Assembly: GCF_027111295.1 (NCBI RefSeq)
Contig: NZ_CP114287.1
Span: 2,666,001 to 2,730,000 of the forward strand
Length of the DNA: 64,000 nucleotides
Source: Flavobacterium gelatinilyticum
GTDB taxonomy: Bacteria > Bacteroidota > Bacteroidia > Flavobacteriales > Flavobacteriaceae
Direction: 5' to 3'
The position numbers were made by a program, and so were the translations under genes. The notes beneath the pieces were generated by a model, which did not search any database, was not told where the DNA came from, and was given only the letters and a program-made list of their open reading frames with translations. Positions 1 to 7,573 of the stretch are shown piece by piece. The number at the start of each line of letters is the position of its first letter. Positions within the stretch are counted from its first letter, which is position 1.

Positions 1-135
1 CTTTATTGTGATATTATTTTCTAGTGCATATCTCACACATTCTTCTAATGTCCATTGTTTTGTTTGTGCATGTCCGGCTAATCCAAAACCGAACAGCATA
101 GCAAAAACAAGACCGTTATATTTATTTATTTTCAT
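1..135 (-). CDS. TolC-like outer membrane efflux protein, N-terminal fragment
   Basis: Only the first 45 codons lie in the window; the gene runs off the left edge. It starts with ATG at 135-133. The translation has a signal peptide (hydrophobic stretch then AGHAQ) followed by WTLEECVRYALENNITIK, the usual opening of mature TolC-family efflux channels in Bacteroidota. It follows the adaptor and ABC permease genes on the same strand, so it most likely supplies the outer-membrane channel of that exporter. A TAnnTTTG-type promoter element at 169-176 suggests it can also be transcribed separately. The fragment is short, but motif and context agree. Confidence 0.8.
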   Translation of the reverse strand, partial: MKINKYNGLVFAMLFGFGLAGHAQTKQWTLEECVRYALENNITIK

Positions 136-168
136 ATATTTTGAATGAAGCGCAGTAAACAAACTACG

Positions 169-176
169 CAAATTTA
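169..176 (-). promoter_or_regulatory. Bacteroidota -7 promoter element for the TolC-like gene
   Basis: The minus strand reads TAAATTTG, matching TAnnTTTG. It predicts a transcript start near 165 and a leader of about 30 nt before the ATG at 135. No convincing -33 TTTG is seen. Confidence 0.45.
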
Positions 177-213
177 ACATTTTTAAAACCGAAAACCCCT
201 TTAGAATTTCAAA

Positions 214-1329
214 TTACTTTTTCTCTTTTTCATCTATTAAACCCTGATTCCAGATTTTAATTTTGTCTGTGTTTTTAAGACCGCTTTTAACCTGTACATA
301 GATTCCGTCGCTGACACCTAAAACCAGATCTCTTCTTTGAAATTTCTGTGGAGCGTTTTCAACTTCTACATAAGGTTTTTGGGTCTTTTTATCAAACTGA
401 ACCAGCGATTCTTTTATTGCCATCACTTTTTCGGCTTTTTCAAGTATAATAGAAGCATTGGCACTTAAACCGGCTCTGATAAATGTTTCATCTCTATTTT
501 GAAGTGAAGCTTTAATTTCAAACTGAATCGCTCCGTTTTCTGTTACTCCTTTTGGTGCAATATCCGTTAAAACAGCCTCGAATTTTTTATTTTCGATAGC
601 TCCAACTGTAATTTCAATTGGCATTTTTTCTTTGATTTTACCTACTTCAGATTCATCAATTTTTCCAATAAAGATCATTCTTCCCACATCTGCAACACTT
701 GCAATTGTAGTTCCTTCGTTAAAATTATTACTTTCAATAACCTGATTTCCTACTTTTACAGGAACAGCCAGGACCATTCCGTTAACAGTCGAACGAATAA
801 GGGTGTTGGCATAATTTCCTAACGAAGATGTTGTTCCGGTTTTTACAATGTCCAGACTTTGTCTGGCTGCCTGATAAGTTTGTTTGGCTTGTTTGTAAGC
901 TACCTGCGCAGCATCAAAATCATTTGCAGAGATAACATCTTTTTCAAAAAGTGTTTTTTGTCTCTGATAAATTTTCTCCTGATTATCAAGAGCGATTTTA
1001 GCAGTCTGCACCTGATTTTCGGTACTGCTTACATTCGAAACGTTTGCTACAACTCGAATTTTGGCAATCATATCTCCGGCTTTGATTTTTTCTCCGGCTT
1101 TAATGTATACCTGCTCAATAATTCCTGAAATGTTTGGTTTGATTAAGACCTCTTCATCTGGCTGAATATTTCCTGTAGCAATTGTGTTTTTTACGATGGT
1201 TTTAATTTCTGTTTTTTCTGTTTTAAAAACAACCGGCGATTCCTGATTCTTTGCATACAAATAGTAAAGTGCGCCAAAAAAAACTACAGCAATTAAAATT
1301 AAAATGGTTACGGTAACTCCTTTTTTCAT
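214..1329 (-). CDS. HlyD/MacA-family efflux periplasmic adaptor
   Basis: This 371-aa membrane-fusion protein would link an inner-membrane ABC exporter to a TolC channel. Visible parts: an N-terminal membrane anchor (about residues 6-26), a lipoyl-like half motif around 62-92 (PNISGIIEQVYIKAGEKIKA), a coiled-coil hairpin at about 105-165 rich in Q, K and A, then the second lipoyl half and a beta-barrel domain. Length fits MacA-type adaptors. It lies 32 bp downstream of the second permease gene and upstream of the TolC-like gene, the standard order for these Bacteroidota exporters. The substrate cannot be told from sequence. Confidence 0.88.
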   Translation of the reverse strand: MKKGVTVTILILIAVVFFGALYYLYAKNQESPVVFKTEKTEIKTIVKNTIATGNIQPDEEVLIKPNISGIIEQVYIKAGEKIKAGDMIAKIRVVANVSNVSSTENQVQTAKIALDNQEKIYQRQKTLFEKDVISANDFDAAQVAYKQAKQTYQAARQSLDIVKTGTTSSLGNYANTLIRSTVNGMVLAVPVKVGNQVIESNNFNEGTTIASVADVGRMIFIGKIDESEVGKIKEKMPIEITVGAIENKKFEAVLTDIAPKGVTENGAIQFEIKASLQNRDETFIRAGLSANASIILEKAEKVMAIKESLVQFDKKTQKPYVEVENAPQKFQRRDLVLGVSDGIYVQVKSGLKNTDKIKIWNQGLIDEKEKK

Positions 1330-1361
1330 TTTGTTTTGGTTTATTTTTTTGATTGATAATT

Positions 1362-2627
1362 TTATTCTGTTCGCAAAGCATCTACAGGCTTCACGTTTAT
1401 TGCAGTTTGTGCCGGAATAAATCCTGCCAGCAAACCGGATCCTACTAATATTATTAAGGCCACAAATACAACTCCTAAATCGACGCTTGGATTGGCAAAC
1501 ATCGTGTCATTTCCCGGCGGCATCGAATCGAGAGCCATATTCAAAAGCGCAATAATTCCGGTTGCGACGGCAATACCCAGCATTCCTGAAACGATAGTTA
1601 AAAATATTGATTCAGTTAAAATTTGTCCGCGAATAGCTGCCGGCGTTGCTCCAAGAGCTCTCCTGATTCCTATTTCCTTGGTACGTTCTTTAACTACAAT
1701 GAGCATAATATTTGAAATACCTATTACTCCCGAAATCAAAACTAATGTTCCTACGAAGTAAGCAATAACTTTCAAAATATTAAACAAACTCTGCACTTTA
1801 TTGAACTGTTCATACAAATCAAAATTCCCTACCGCTCTTTCGTCATTAGGATGAACCGAATGAAGTGCTCTTATTATTTCCAGAATTTTCGGTTTTAATT
1901 CGGTGATCGATTTATCATCTTTTGCCGTGATAGCCATCCAGCCTACTTTATCACCATAATTGAATGCCTGCTGAAAAGTCGTAAAAGGAATAAATATATT
2001 TTTTTGTTCCTGTTCTGCATTTCCGCCCTGCTGCTTGGATTTATAAATCCCAACAACCATAAAATTTATACCGTTGATTTTTATATAGGTTCCAATAGCT
2101 TCTTCTTCTTTTCCATAAAGTTCACTGATGACTCCTTTACCAATTACAGCAATTTTTCTTTTTTCCTTAATATCCTGCTGATTCATAAATCTTCCTTTTA
2201 TGATATCCATTGGCTGTTGTTTTATCAGTTCCGGATAATCCCCATAAATAGTAAAAGAAGATGTTTTTGTACCACGTACTACATTGTTGGTGCCGTTAAA
2301 ATCCCCTAACTGATTTCGGGGCGATACATACAATAAATCAGGCAGTGCCGCTTTTAAAGCAGCAACATCACTGTTTCTAAAATCGTAACGACGTGTTTTA
2401 GGCAGTCCTTTATAAGCTTTAGAGGTAGTCTGGCTCCACATAAACATTGTGTTTGTGGCAATTCCGTCAAACCCTTTTTTCACTCCGTTCTCCAGACCAT
2501 TTCCGGCAGCAAGCAGTATTACTAAAATAAAAATACCCCAAAATACCCCAAATGCGGTTAGAATTGTCCTAAAGACGTTGGCTGTTAAAGCCTGTAAAAT
2601 TTCATCCCAATTATCTCTGCTAAACAT
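1362..2627 (-). CDS. MacB/FtsX-type ABC transporter permease (second)
   Basis: 421-aa permease with one N-terminal helix (about 17-40), a large periplasmic MacB_PCD-like domain (about 50-270) and three C-terminal helices forming the FtsX domain. The cytoplasmic loop VKERTKEIGIRRALGA is the FtsX-family signature. It starts 2 bp after the stop of a homologous permease, so the two are probably translationally coupled and form a heterodimer, unlike E. coli MacB, which is a homodimer with a fused ATPase. Role: mechanotransmission-type export driven by the ATPase encoded at 3867-4568; substrate unknown. Confidence 0.88.
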   Translation of the reverse strand: MFSRDNWDEILQALTANVFRTILTAFGVFWGIFILVILLAAGNGLENGVKKGFDGIATNTMFMWSQTTSKAYKGLPKTRRYDFRNSDVAALKAALPDLLYVSPRNQLGDFNGTNNVVRGTKTSSFTIYGDYPELIKQQPMDIIKGRFMNQQDIKEKRKIAVIGKGVISELYGKEEEAIGTYIKINGINFMVVGIYKSKQQGGNAEQEQKNIFIPFTTFQQAFNYGDKVGWMAITAKDDKSITELKPKILEIIRALHSVHPNDERAVGNFDLYEQFNKVQSLFNILKVIAYFVGTLVLISGVIGISNIMLIVVKERTKEIGIRRALGATPAAIRGQILTESIFLTIVSGMLGIAVATGIIALLNMALDSMPPGNDTMFANPSVDLGVVFVALIILVGSGLLAGFIPAQTAINVKPVDALRTE

Positions 2628-2629
2628 AA

Positions 2630-3874
2630 TTACTCGTCTCTAAGTGCTACAATAGGTTTAATTTTGGCTGCTCTGTAAGCAGGAAAAAATCCTGCTGCCG
2701 CTCCGGCAAATACCAGTAAAAACAGTGTTGTTAAGGCTACACTAAAATCTACTTCGGGATTTCTAAAAAACTCACTCTGAACCATCGGCCCAACGAACTC
2801 CAATAATAACAGACTTCCCAAAAGACCGACAAATCCGGCAATTGTGGTAATAAAAATAGATTCGTGCAATATCATCGAAATAATAGAAAACGGAGAAGCA
2901 CCTAATGCTTTACGAATTCCAATTTCTTTTGTTCTTTCTTTTACGATAATAAGCATGATGTTACTTACCCCTACTACACCGGCGATAATAGTACAAATAC
3001 CCACCCACCAAAAAAACAATCGGATGTATAAATTCAGATCGTAAAACTGTTTGGCATCTTTTACCGAATTATAAGCGTTTACACCGCTTTCATCTTCGGG
3101 AGCCACAATATTTTTGCTTTTTAATAAGTCTTTTAAATCTTGTGTAAACTTTTCAGATTGTGCCAGTGCTTCATCGTAATTATCTGTTTTTTTCAGGGTA
3201 AAAAACAAATTACTTATTTTATCGCCGCCTCCAAAAGTCTTCTGTACAGTAGACAATGGCAGGTAAGCACGGGTTTCTTCTCTTTCTCCTCCCGGATCTG
3301 TAAAAACCCCGATTACTTTAAAACTGATATTGTTAATTAAGATTTCTTCGCCTATTGCCTCTTTATCTTTAAGTAAATCGGTTTTTAATTTCATACCAAT
3401 AACCGCCACTTTTGCATTACTTTCGAGATCTTTTGCATTCACAAATCGCCCCTTAACAATGGTTAAGTTTTCTATTCCGCCATAATCCGGATCAACGCCA
3501 CGGTACTGATAACTGCCTGATTCTTTTCCGTAAGCGAATGGCTGTCCCCAATAATTTTGTGTTGATGCCCTAAGGTCTAATTTATCTTCAAACTTCTGAA
3601 CCGACTGACTGTAATCGCTGTTTCTAAACTGAATTTGTCTTCCTGGATTCAGTCCTTTGTATTCTTTAGTTGTCGTTCCGGACCAGACTTCGATAATTCC
3701 TGCCGCATCACGTTCGAATTGTTTTTCGATACCATTCTGAAGTCCTTTCCCGGCCCCCAGTAAAATCACCAAAATAAAAATTCCCGAAGCTACAGAAACC
3801 CCTGTCAAAAAGGTTCTGAGTTTGTTTTTTGAAATGGCTTCAAATATTTCCTGCCAGCGTTCGATATTAAACAT
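2630..3874 (-). CDS. MacB/FtsX-type ABC transporter permease (first)
   Basis: 414-aa paralogue of the next gene, with the same plan: N-terminal helix, MacB_PCD-type periplasmic domain, and three C-terminal helices with VKERTKEIGIRKALGA. Its start overlaps the end of the ATPase gene by 8 bp, a strong sign of translational coupling. Together with the second permease, ATPase, adaptor and TolC-like protein it makes a complete tripartite exporter. Substrate could be a lipid, peptide or drug; nothing in the sequence decides. Confidence 0.88.
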   Translation of the reverse strand: MFNIERWQEIFEAISKNKLRTFLTGVSVASGIFILVILLGAGKGLQNGIEKQFERDAAGIIEVWSGTTTKEYKGLNPGRQIQFRNSDYSQSVQKFEDKLDLRASTQNYWGQPFAYGKESGSYQYRGVDPDYGGIENLTIVKGRFVNAKDLESNAKVAVIGMKLKTDLLKDKEAIGEEILINNISFKVIGVFTDPGGEREETRAYLPLSTVQKTFGGGDKISNLFFTLKKTDNYDEALAQSEKFTQDLKDLLKSKNIVAPEDESGVNAYNSVKDAKQFYDLNLYIRLFFWWVGICTIIAGVVGVSNIMLIIVKERTKEIGIRKALGASPFSIISMILHESIFITTIAGFVGLLGSLLLLEFVGPMVQSEFFRNPEVDFSVALTTLFLLVFAGAAAGFFPAYRAAKIKPIVALRDE

Positions 3875-4568
3875 AAGATGAAGCTCTAACTTGTTCTACC
3901 ATTTTATCATCGATAATTAATCCGTCTTTCAGGACTACATTTCTTTTGCACATTGCAGCAATATCAGGTTCGTGCGTTACGATCAAAATCGTTTTGCCCT
4001 CGTCGTTAATTCCCTGAATCAGTTCCATCACTTCATAAGAAGTTTTGGTATCCAAAGCTCCGGTAGGTTCATCTGCCAGCAGAACCTTTGGGTTCGATGC
4101 CAGGGCTCTTGCTATGGCTACACGCTGTTTCTGTCCTCCTGAAAGCTCGCTTGGTAAATGATGAGAGTGTGAACCTAATCCCACTTTCTTCAGATATTTC
4201 ATCGCGATTTCGTAACGTTCTTTTCTTTTTATTCCCTGATAATACAAAGGCATGGCAACGTTATCCAGCGCTGTTTTATAGTTTATTAAATTAAAAGACT
4301 GAAAAACGAAACCTAAAAATTTGTTGCGGTATCTTGAAGCTAAAGTTTCGTTTAATTTTTTAATTGGCGTTTTGTCTAAAATATAACTGCCTGAGTCGGC
4401 TTCATCCAGAATTCCTAAAATATTAAGAAGGGTTGATTTACCTGACCCAGATGATCCCATGATCGCTACTAATTCTCCTTCGGCTATATTAAAATTTATT
4501 CCTTTTAACACATGCAGCTCTGAACTTCCCATTTTATAGGATTTGTGTAAATCTTTGATTTCGATCAT
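3867..4568 (-). CDS. ABC transporter ATP-binding protein (MacB/LolD type)
   Basis: 233-aa stand-alone nucleotide-binding domain. Walker A is GSSGSGKST (about residues 38-46), the ABC signature LSGGQKQR follows PSE, and Walker B is VLLADEPTGALD. Length and sequence match the LolD/MacB/FtsE group that powers FtsX-type permeases. It is the first gene of the exporter operon. A near-consensus promoter element (TATCATTG on the minus strand, 4589-4596) lies about 20 bp upstream, but it has one mismatch to TAnnTTTG. Confidence 0.92.
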   Translation of the reverse strand: MIEIKDLHKSYKMGSSELHVLKGINFNIAEGELVAIMGSSGSGKSTLLNILGILDEADSGSYILDKTPIKKLNETLASRYRNKFLGFVFQSFNLINYKTALDNVAMPLYYQGIKRKERYEIAMKYLKKVGLGSHSHHLPSELSGGQKQRVAIARALASNPKVLLADEPTGALDTKTSYEVMELIQGINDEGKTILIVTHEPDIAAMCKRNVVLKDGLIIDDKMVEQVRASSYV

Positions 4569-4713
4569 GGTATTGTTAAATTTTAAAACAATGATACTAT
4601 ATTTTATAAGTAATTTATGATAATAAAAAGTTAATAATTTTATTACACCTTTTAAATAAGACGGTGAACAATATCAAATGTTACACTTTTTCCGAATAAT
4701 TTAATTGTTTTCT

Positions 4714-4721
4714 TAATTTTG
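4714..4721 (+). promoter_or_regulatory. Bacteroidota -7 promoter element for the DUF4403 gene
   Basis: TAATTTTG matches TAnnTTTG. Predicted transcript start is near 4725, giving a leader of about 21 nt before the ATG at 4746. This argues against an in-frame TTG at 4719 as the start, because it would lie inside the promoter. Confidence 0.55.
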
Positions 4722-4745
4722 TGTCGTTTTAAAAAATTATTAACT

Positions 4746-6152
4746 ATGAAGTTTTCTTCAACTATTGCTTTATTTGGCCTAATCGCAGTTCTTGCGGGCT
4801 GTTCCTCTACTCAAAAATTAGAAACGCTGAAGCCGGAACCGGATGATGCCAGTCCGTTGGTTTATGACGCGAGCCCATCTTTTATTAACTTACCTATCAC
4901 GGTGAAGCTCAATGACATTCAATCGCAGACGAATGCTCTTTTAAACGGATTAATTTATGAGGACACGAATATTGAAGATGATGATATCGAAATAAAAATC
5001 TGGAAACAGGCTCCTATAAAAATTCAAAATGACCCGGCAAATCCGGATAAAAGAATAAAAACAATACTGCCTTTAAAAGCGAACATAAAATACCGGATTG
5101 GAACTAAAAAACTGGGCGTTGAACTTTATGACACCAGAGAATTTAATCTAAACGGCGTGATTACTTTATCAAGCGAAACCGCACTGTCAAACTGGAAGTT
5201 AAGCACCAAAACCGATTTTAAATCCTTAAACTGGAATGAAAGTCCAACGATGACGGTTTTTGGAAAAAATATGCCGATTACGTATTTGATTAATCCTGCG
5301 ATTTCTATTTTTAAATCGAAACTGGAAAGTACAATTGATGACGCCATCGAAAAATCAATGGATTTTAAACCGAATGTTTTGGCTGCTCTGGAAAAAATCT
5401 GTACGCCGTTTCAAATGAGCGATACCTACGAAAGCTGGCTGCGAATTGTTCCTGTTGAAATTTACTCTACCAATGCCAAGCTGAAAAATGATTCTTTTTT
5501 GATGGAAATGGGAATGAAATGCAACATGGAAACGATTGTTGGCAAAAAACCGGAATCGAAATTCAACGCTAATAAAATTGTTTTAAAACCGGTAACCAAA
5601 ATCCCAAATCAGATTTCTGCCAATATTGCGGCGATTTCAAGTTATGTTGATGCTTCAAAAATAATGACCCAGAATTTTGCCGGTCAGGAATTTGGATCAG
5701 GAAGTAAAAAAGTAACGGTAAAAAACGTTTCGATCTGGCACAGAGACGGCAAAATGGTAATTGCCCTTGATGTTTTGGGATCGATAAACGGAACGTTGTA
5801 TTTAAATGGTTTTCCGCAATACAATCCGCAGACAAAAGAAATTTATTTTGATAAACTGGATTATGTTTTAGATACCAAAAGCAAATTGATGCGAACAGCC
5901 AACTGGTTAGCGCAGGGATATATTTTAAGAAAAATGGAAGAAAACTGCCGTTATTCGATACAGCCAAATTTAGAAGAAGGCAAAAAAAGCATGGCAGCGT
6001 ATCTTAAAAATTATTCGCCAATGCCGGGTGTTTTTGTAAACGGAAAAATGGAAGATATTCAGTTTGATAAAATACAATTGACCAATCAGGCAATTATCGC
6101 TTTTATCAAAATAAACGGAACAGTAAATGTCTCGGTAAACGGATTGAAATAA
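4746..6152 (+). CDS. DUF4403-family lipoprotein
   Basis: 468 aa from ATG at 4746. The N-terminus is a lipoprotein signal with the lipobox LAGC (MKFSSTIALFGLIAVLAGC), so the product is probably anchored in a membrane facing the periplasm. The rest looks like a DUF4403 protein: two related beta-rich halves with alternating short strands and paired statements of basal N/D-G turns, and no catalytic motif. The function of the family is not established; the fold resembles lipid-binding tubular proteins, but that is inference. It is monocistronic, with its own promoter and a shared hairpin terminator at 6188-6217, and is divergent from the exporter operon. Confidence 0.8.
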   Translation: MKFSSTIALFGLIAVLAGCSSTQKLETLKPEPDDASPLVYDASPSFINLPITVKLNDIQSQTNALLNGLIYEDTNIEDDDIEIKIWKQAPIKIQNDPANPDKRIKTILPLKANIKYRIGTKKLGVELYDTREFNLNGVITLSSETALSNWKLSTKTDFKSLNWNESPTMTVFGKNMPITYLINPAISIFKSKLESTIDDAIEKSMDFKPNVLAALEKICTPFQMSDTYESWLRIVPVEIYSTNAKLKNDSFLMEMGMKCNMETIVGKKPESKFNANKIVLKPVTKIPNQISANIAAISSYVDASKIMTQNFAGQEFGSGSKKVTVKNVSIWHRDGKMVIALDVLGSINGTLYLNGFPQYNPQTKEIYFDKLDYVLDTKSKLMRTANWLAQGYILRKMEENCRYSIQPNLEEGKKSMAAYLKNYSPMPGVFVNGKMEDIQFDKIQLTNQAIIAFIKINGTVNVSVNGLK

Positions 6153-6187
6153 TCAAGCTTTTCAATTTTTTATTTAATAATGCAGCA

Positions 6188-6217
6188 GAAAAAAGACCAT
6201 CAAATGATGGTCTTTTT
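6188..6217. terminator. Bidirectional intrinsic terminator
   Basis: GACCATC (6195-6201) pairs with GATGGTC (6206-6212), flanked by A-run on the left and T-run on the right. It sits between two convergent genes and can serve the DUF4403 gene on plus and the seven-gene exported operon on minus. Confidence 0.8.
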
Positions 6218-6238
6218 AATTTCTGAAAAAACAGCTTT

Positions 6239-6667
6239 TTAGACTTCTTCATTGACAGCAGTAATATCAATATGGGTAATTATCATATCACCATATTCAT
6301 AACTGTCTTTGTGAGTCCAAATTATCTCTTTATTTTTAGGTCTCAACGCCCAATACCAGGGAATATGTTCACTAACCTGCACCAAAAGAGAGATACGTTC
6401 TGTACTATTTCCTTCGTTTTTCTTTTGCTGCTCTATAGTGGTGAACCTAAAACAAAACATAAAACTGTGTTTTTCATTAATAACACTGCCTGTTTTTATT
6501 TCGGGTTTAATTTCCTGAAGTAGATTTTTTAAAGGCCTATTGATAAATAACTGTTCGTTCTCTTTTAGTTTATAAAGATCATTTATGTTTTGTACCATTT
6601 GCTGTGCATAAGTATCACTATGAATTAGAAAACAGAATAGTATTGTAAATTTTAAAATATTTTTCAT
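6239..6667 (-). CDS. Small exported protein, third of three tandem paralogues
   Basis: 142 aa with a signal peptide ending at TYAQQ. I do not recognise the family. It shares with its two upstream neighbours a common plan: QQ(L/M)VQ after the signal, D(V/L)YKL, FIN(R/K/Q)PLK.LL.EIKP.I, RFTT(L/I)..QQ, a W.W..RP....I.WT segment and a final (Y/K)GD motif. It is the most diverged of the three and ends in an acidic tail. It is the last gene of the operon, 58 bp after its neighbour with a strong hairpin in that gap. No catalytic residues are evident; a binding or immunity-like role is conceivable but only inferred. Confidence 0.75.
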   Translation of the reverse strand: MKNILKFTILFCFLIHSDTYAQQMVQNINDLYKLKENEQLFINRPLKNLLQEIKPEIKTGSVINEKHSFMFCFRFTTIEQQKKNEGNSTERISLLVQVSEHIPWYWALRPKNKEIIWTHKDSYEYGDMIITHIDITAVNEEV

Positions 6668-6685
6668 TGATTTGTTTTGATTTTA

Positions 6686-6719
6686 AATCCTGAATTTCAT
6701 CGTAATGAAATTCAGGATT
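6686..6719 (-). repeat. Perfect 15-bp stem hairpin between two paralogous genes
   Basis: 6686-6700 is the exact reverse complement of 6705-6719, with loop CGTA. It lies directly after the stop of the gene ending at 6726 and before the ATG at 6667. The run of T after it on the minus strand is weak (TTTAAAATC), so it may be a leaky terminator or an RNA-stabilising hairpin that lowers expression of the last gene. Confidence 0.7.
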
Positions 6720-6725
6720 CTTGAT

Positions 6726-7136
6726 TTATTTTTTTGTAACAACTTCAATCTTCACAACGGTTAGATTTCCGTACTTTACAGCATCTTCGTTTGTCCAAAT
6801 AATTTCTTTCCCTTTTGGTCGTTCTTCCCAAGTCCAGTTAAACTGTTCTTTAATTGTAACATACAGTGATACCCGATCTTGAGCTGAACCTTGTCTGAAT
6901 CTTTGCTGCTCTAACGTAGTGAATCGAAAATTAAAATAACCAGGATAATCATTAATCCCAATAACGGTTTGGATTTGAGGCTTTATTTCTTTTAATAAAT
7001 CTTTTAAGGGTTTATTGACAAATACTGCTTGATTTTTTTCCAATTTATAAACATCAGCAGTAGTTTGTACTAATTGTTGAGAATACCCTATTTGTACTGC
7101 GAATAGTAATGCATAAATTTTCAAAATGATTTTCAT
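6726..7136 (-). CDS. Small exported protein, second of three tandem paralogues
   Basis: 136 aa with a signal peptide (cleavage near IGYSQQ). It has the same layout as the neighbours at 6239-6667 and 7146-7571: QQLVQTTADVYKL, a NKPLKDLLKEIKP block, the FRFTTLEQQRF segment, SAQDRVSLYV, W.WEERPKGKEIIWT and KYGNLTVVKIEV. No known domain is recognised. It lies 9 bp after the first paralogue. The conserved ERP.G.EI.WT block and the terminal beta-strand-like YGDLTV segment suggest one small beta-rich fold, which is inference. Triplication beside a putative metalloprotease points to a shared ligand or partner. Confidence 0.77.
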   Translation of the reverse strand: MKIILKIYALLFAVQIGYSQQLVQTTADVYKLEKNQAVFVNKPLKDLLKEIKPQIQTVIGINDYPGYFNFRFTTLEQQRFRQGSAQDRVSLYVTIKEQFNWTWEERPKGKEIIWTNEDAVKYGNLTVVKIEVVTKK

Positions 7137-7145
7137 ATCATTCTT

Positions 7146-7571
7146 TTAATCTTTTGGCAATATGACTTCAATGTCGATTACAGTGAGATCGCCATATTTA
7201 TAAGAATCTTGCTGGGTCCAGGCTATTTCGTTTCCAATAGGTCTTTCATTCCAGTTCCATTGAATAAACTGCTTGACATATACTAATAAGGTTACACGAT
7301 CTGTAATTGAGCCTTCTCTTTTTCTTTGTTGAGTTAAAGTTGTCCATCTAAAACCAAAAACAAAACTTAATTCACTATTGAGTGGATTAGCTGTTTTAAT
7401 TTCTGGTTTAATTTCGTTTAATAATTTTTTCAATGGTTGATTGATAAATTGTTCTTTGTTTTCTGCCAATTTGTGAACATCGCTTGTTTTGAGTACTAAT
7501 TGCTGTGAATAACAATTATATTGTAAAAAGTATAAAAACACTAGTGTCAAAAGTTTATATATATTTTTCAT
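7146..7571 (-). CDS. Small exported protein, first of three tandem paralogues
   Basis: 141 aa from ATG at 7571, chosen because it follows the previous stop (7574) by 2 bp; an upstream in-frame ATG at 7583 would overlap that gene. Signal peptide ends near CYSQQ. It shares KTSDVHKLAENKEQFINQ, PLKKLLNEIKPEIKT, FRWTTLTQQRKREGSITD, WNWNERPIGNEIAWT and YKYGDLTVIDIEV with the two genes that follow. Family not recognised. It is tightly coupled to the JAMM-domain gene upstream, so the two are probably made in step. Confidence 0.77.
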   Translation of the reverse strand: MKNIYKLLTLVFLYFLQYNCYSQQLVLKTSDVHKLAENKEQFINQPLKKLLNEIKPEIKTANPLNSELSFVFGFRWTTLTQQRKREGSITDRVTLLVYVKQFIQWNWNERPIGNEIAWTQQDSYKYGDLTVIDIEVILPKD

Positions 7572-7573
7572 TT

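Noticed and set aside
4719..4745. TTG start extending the DUF4403 lipoprotein by nine residues
   Set aside because: It overlaps the promoter element and would place residues before a clean lipoprotein signal.
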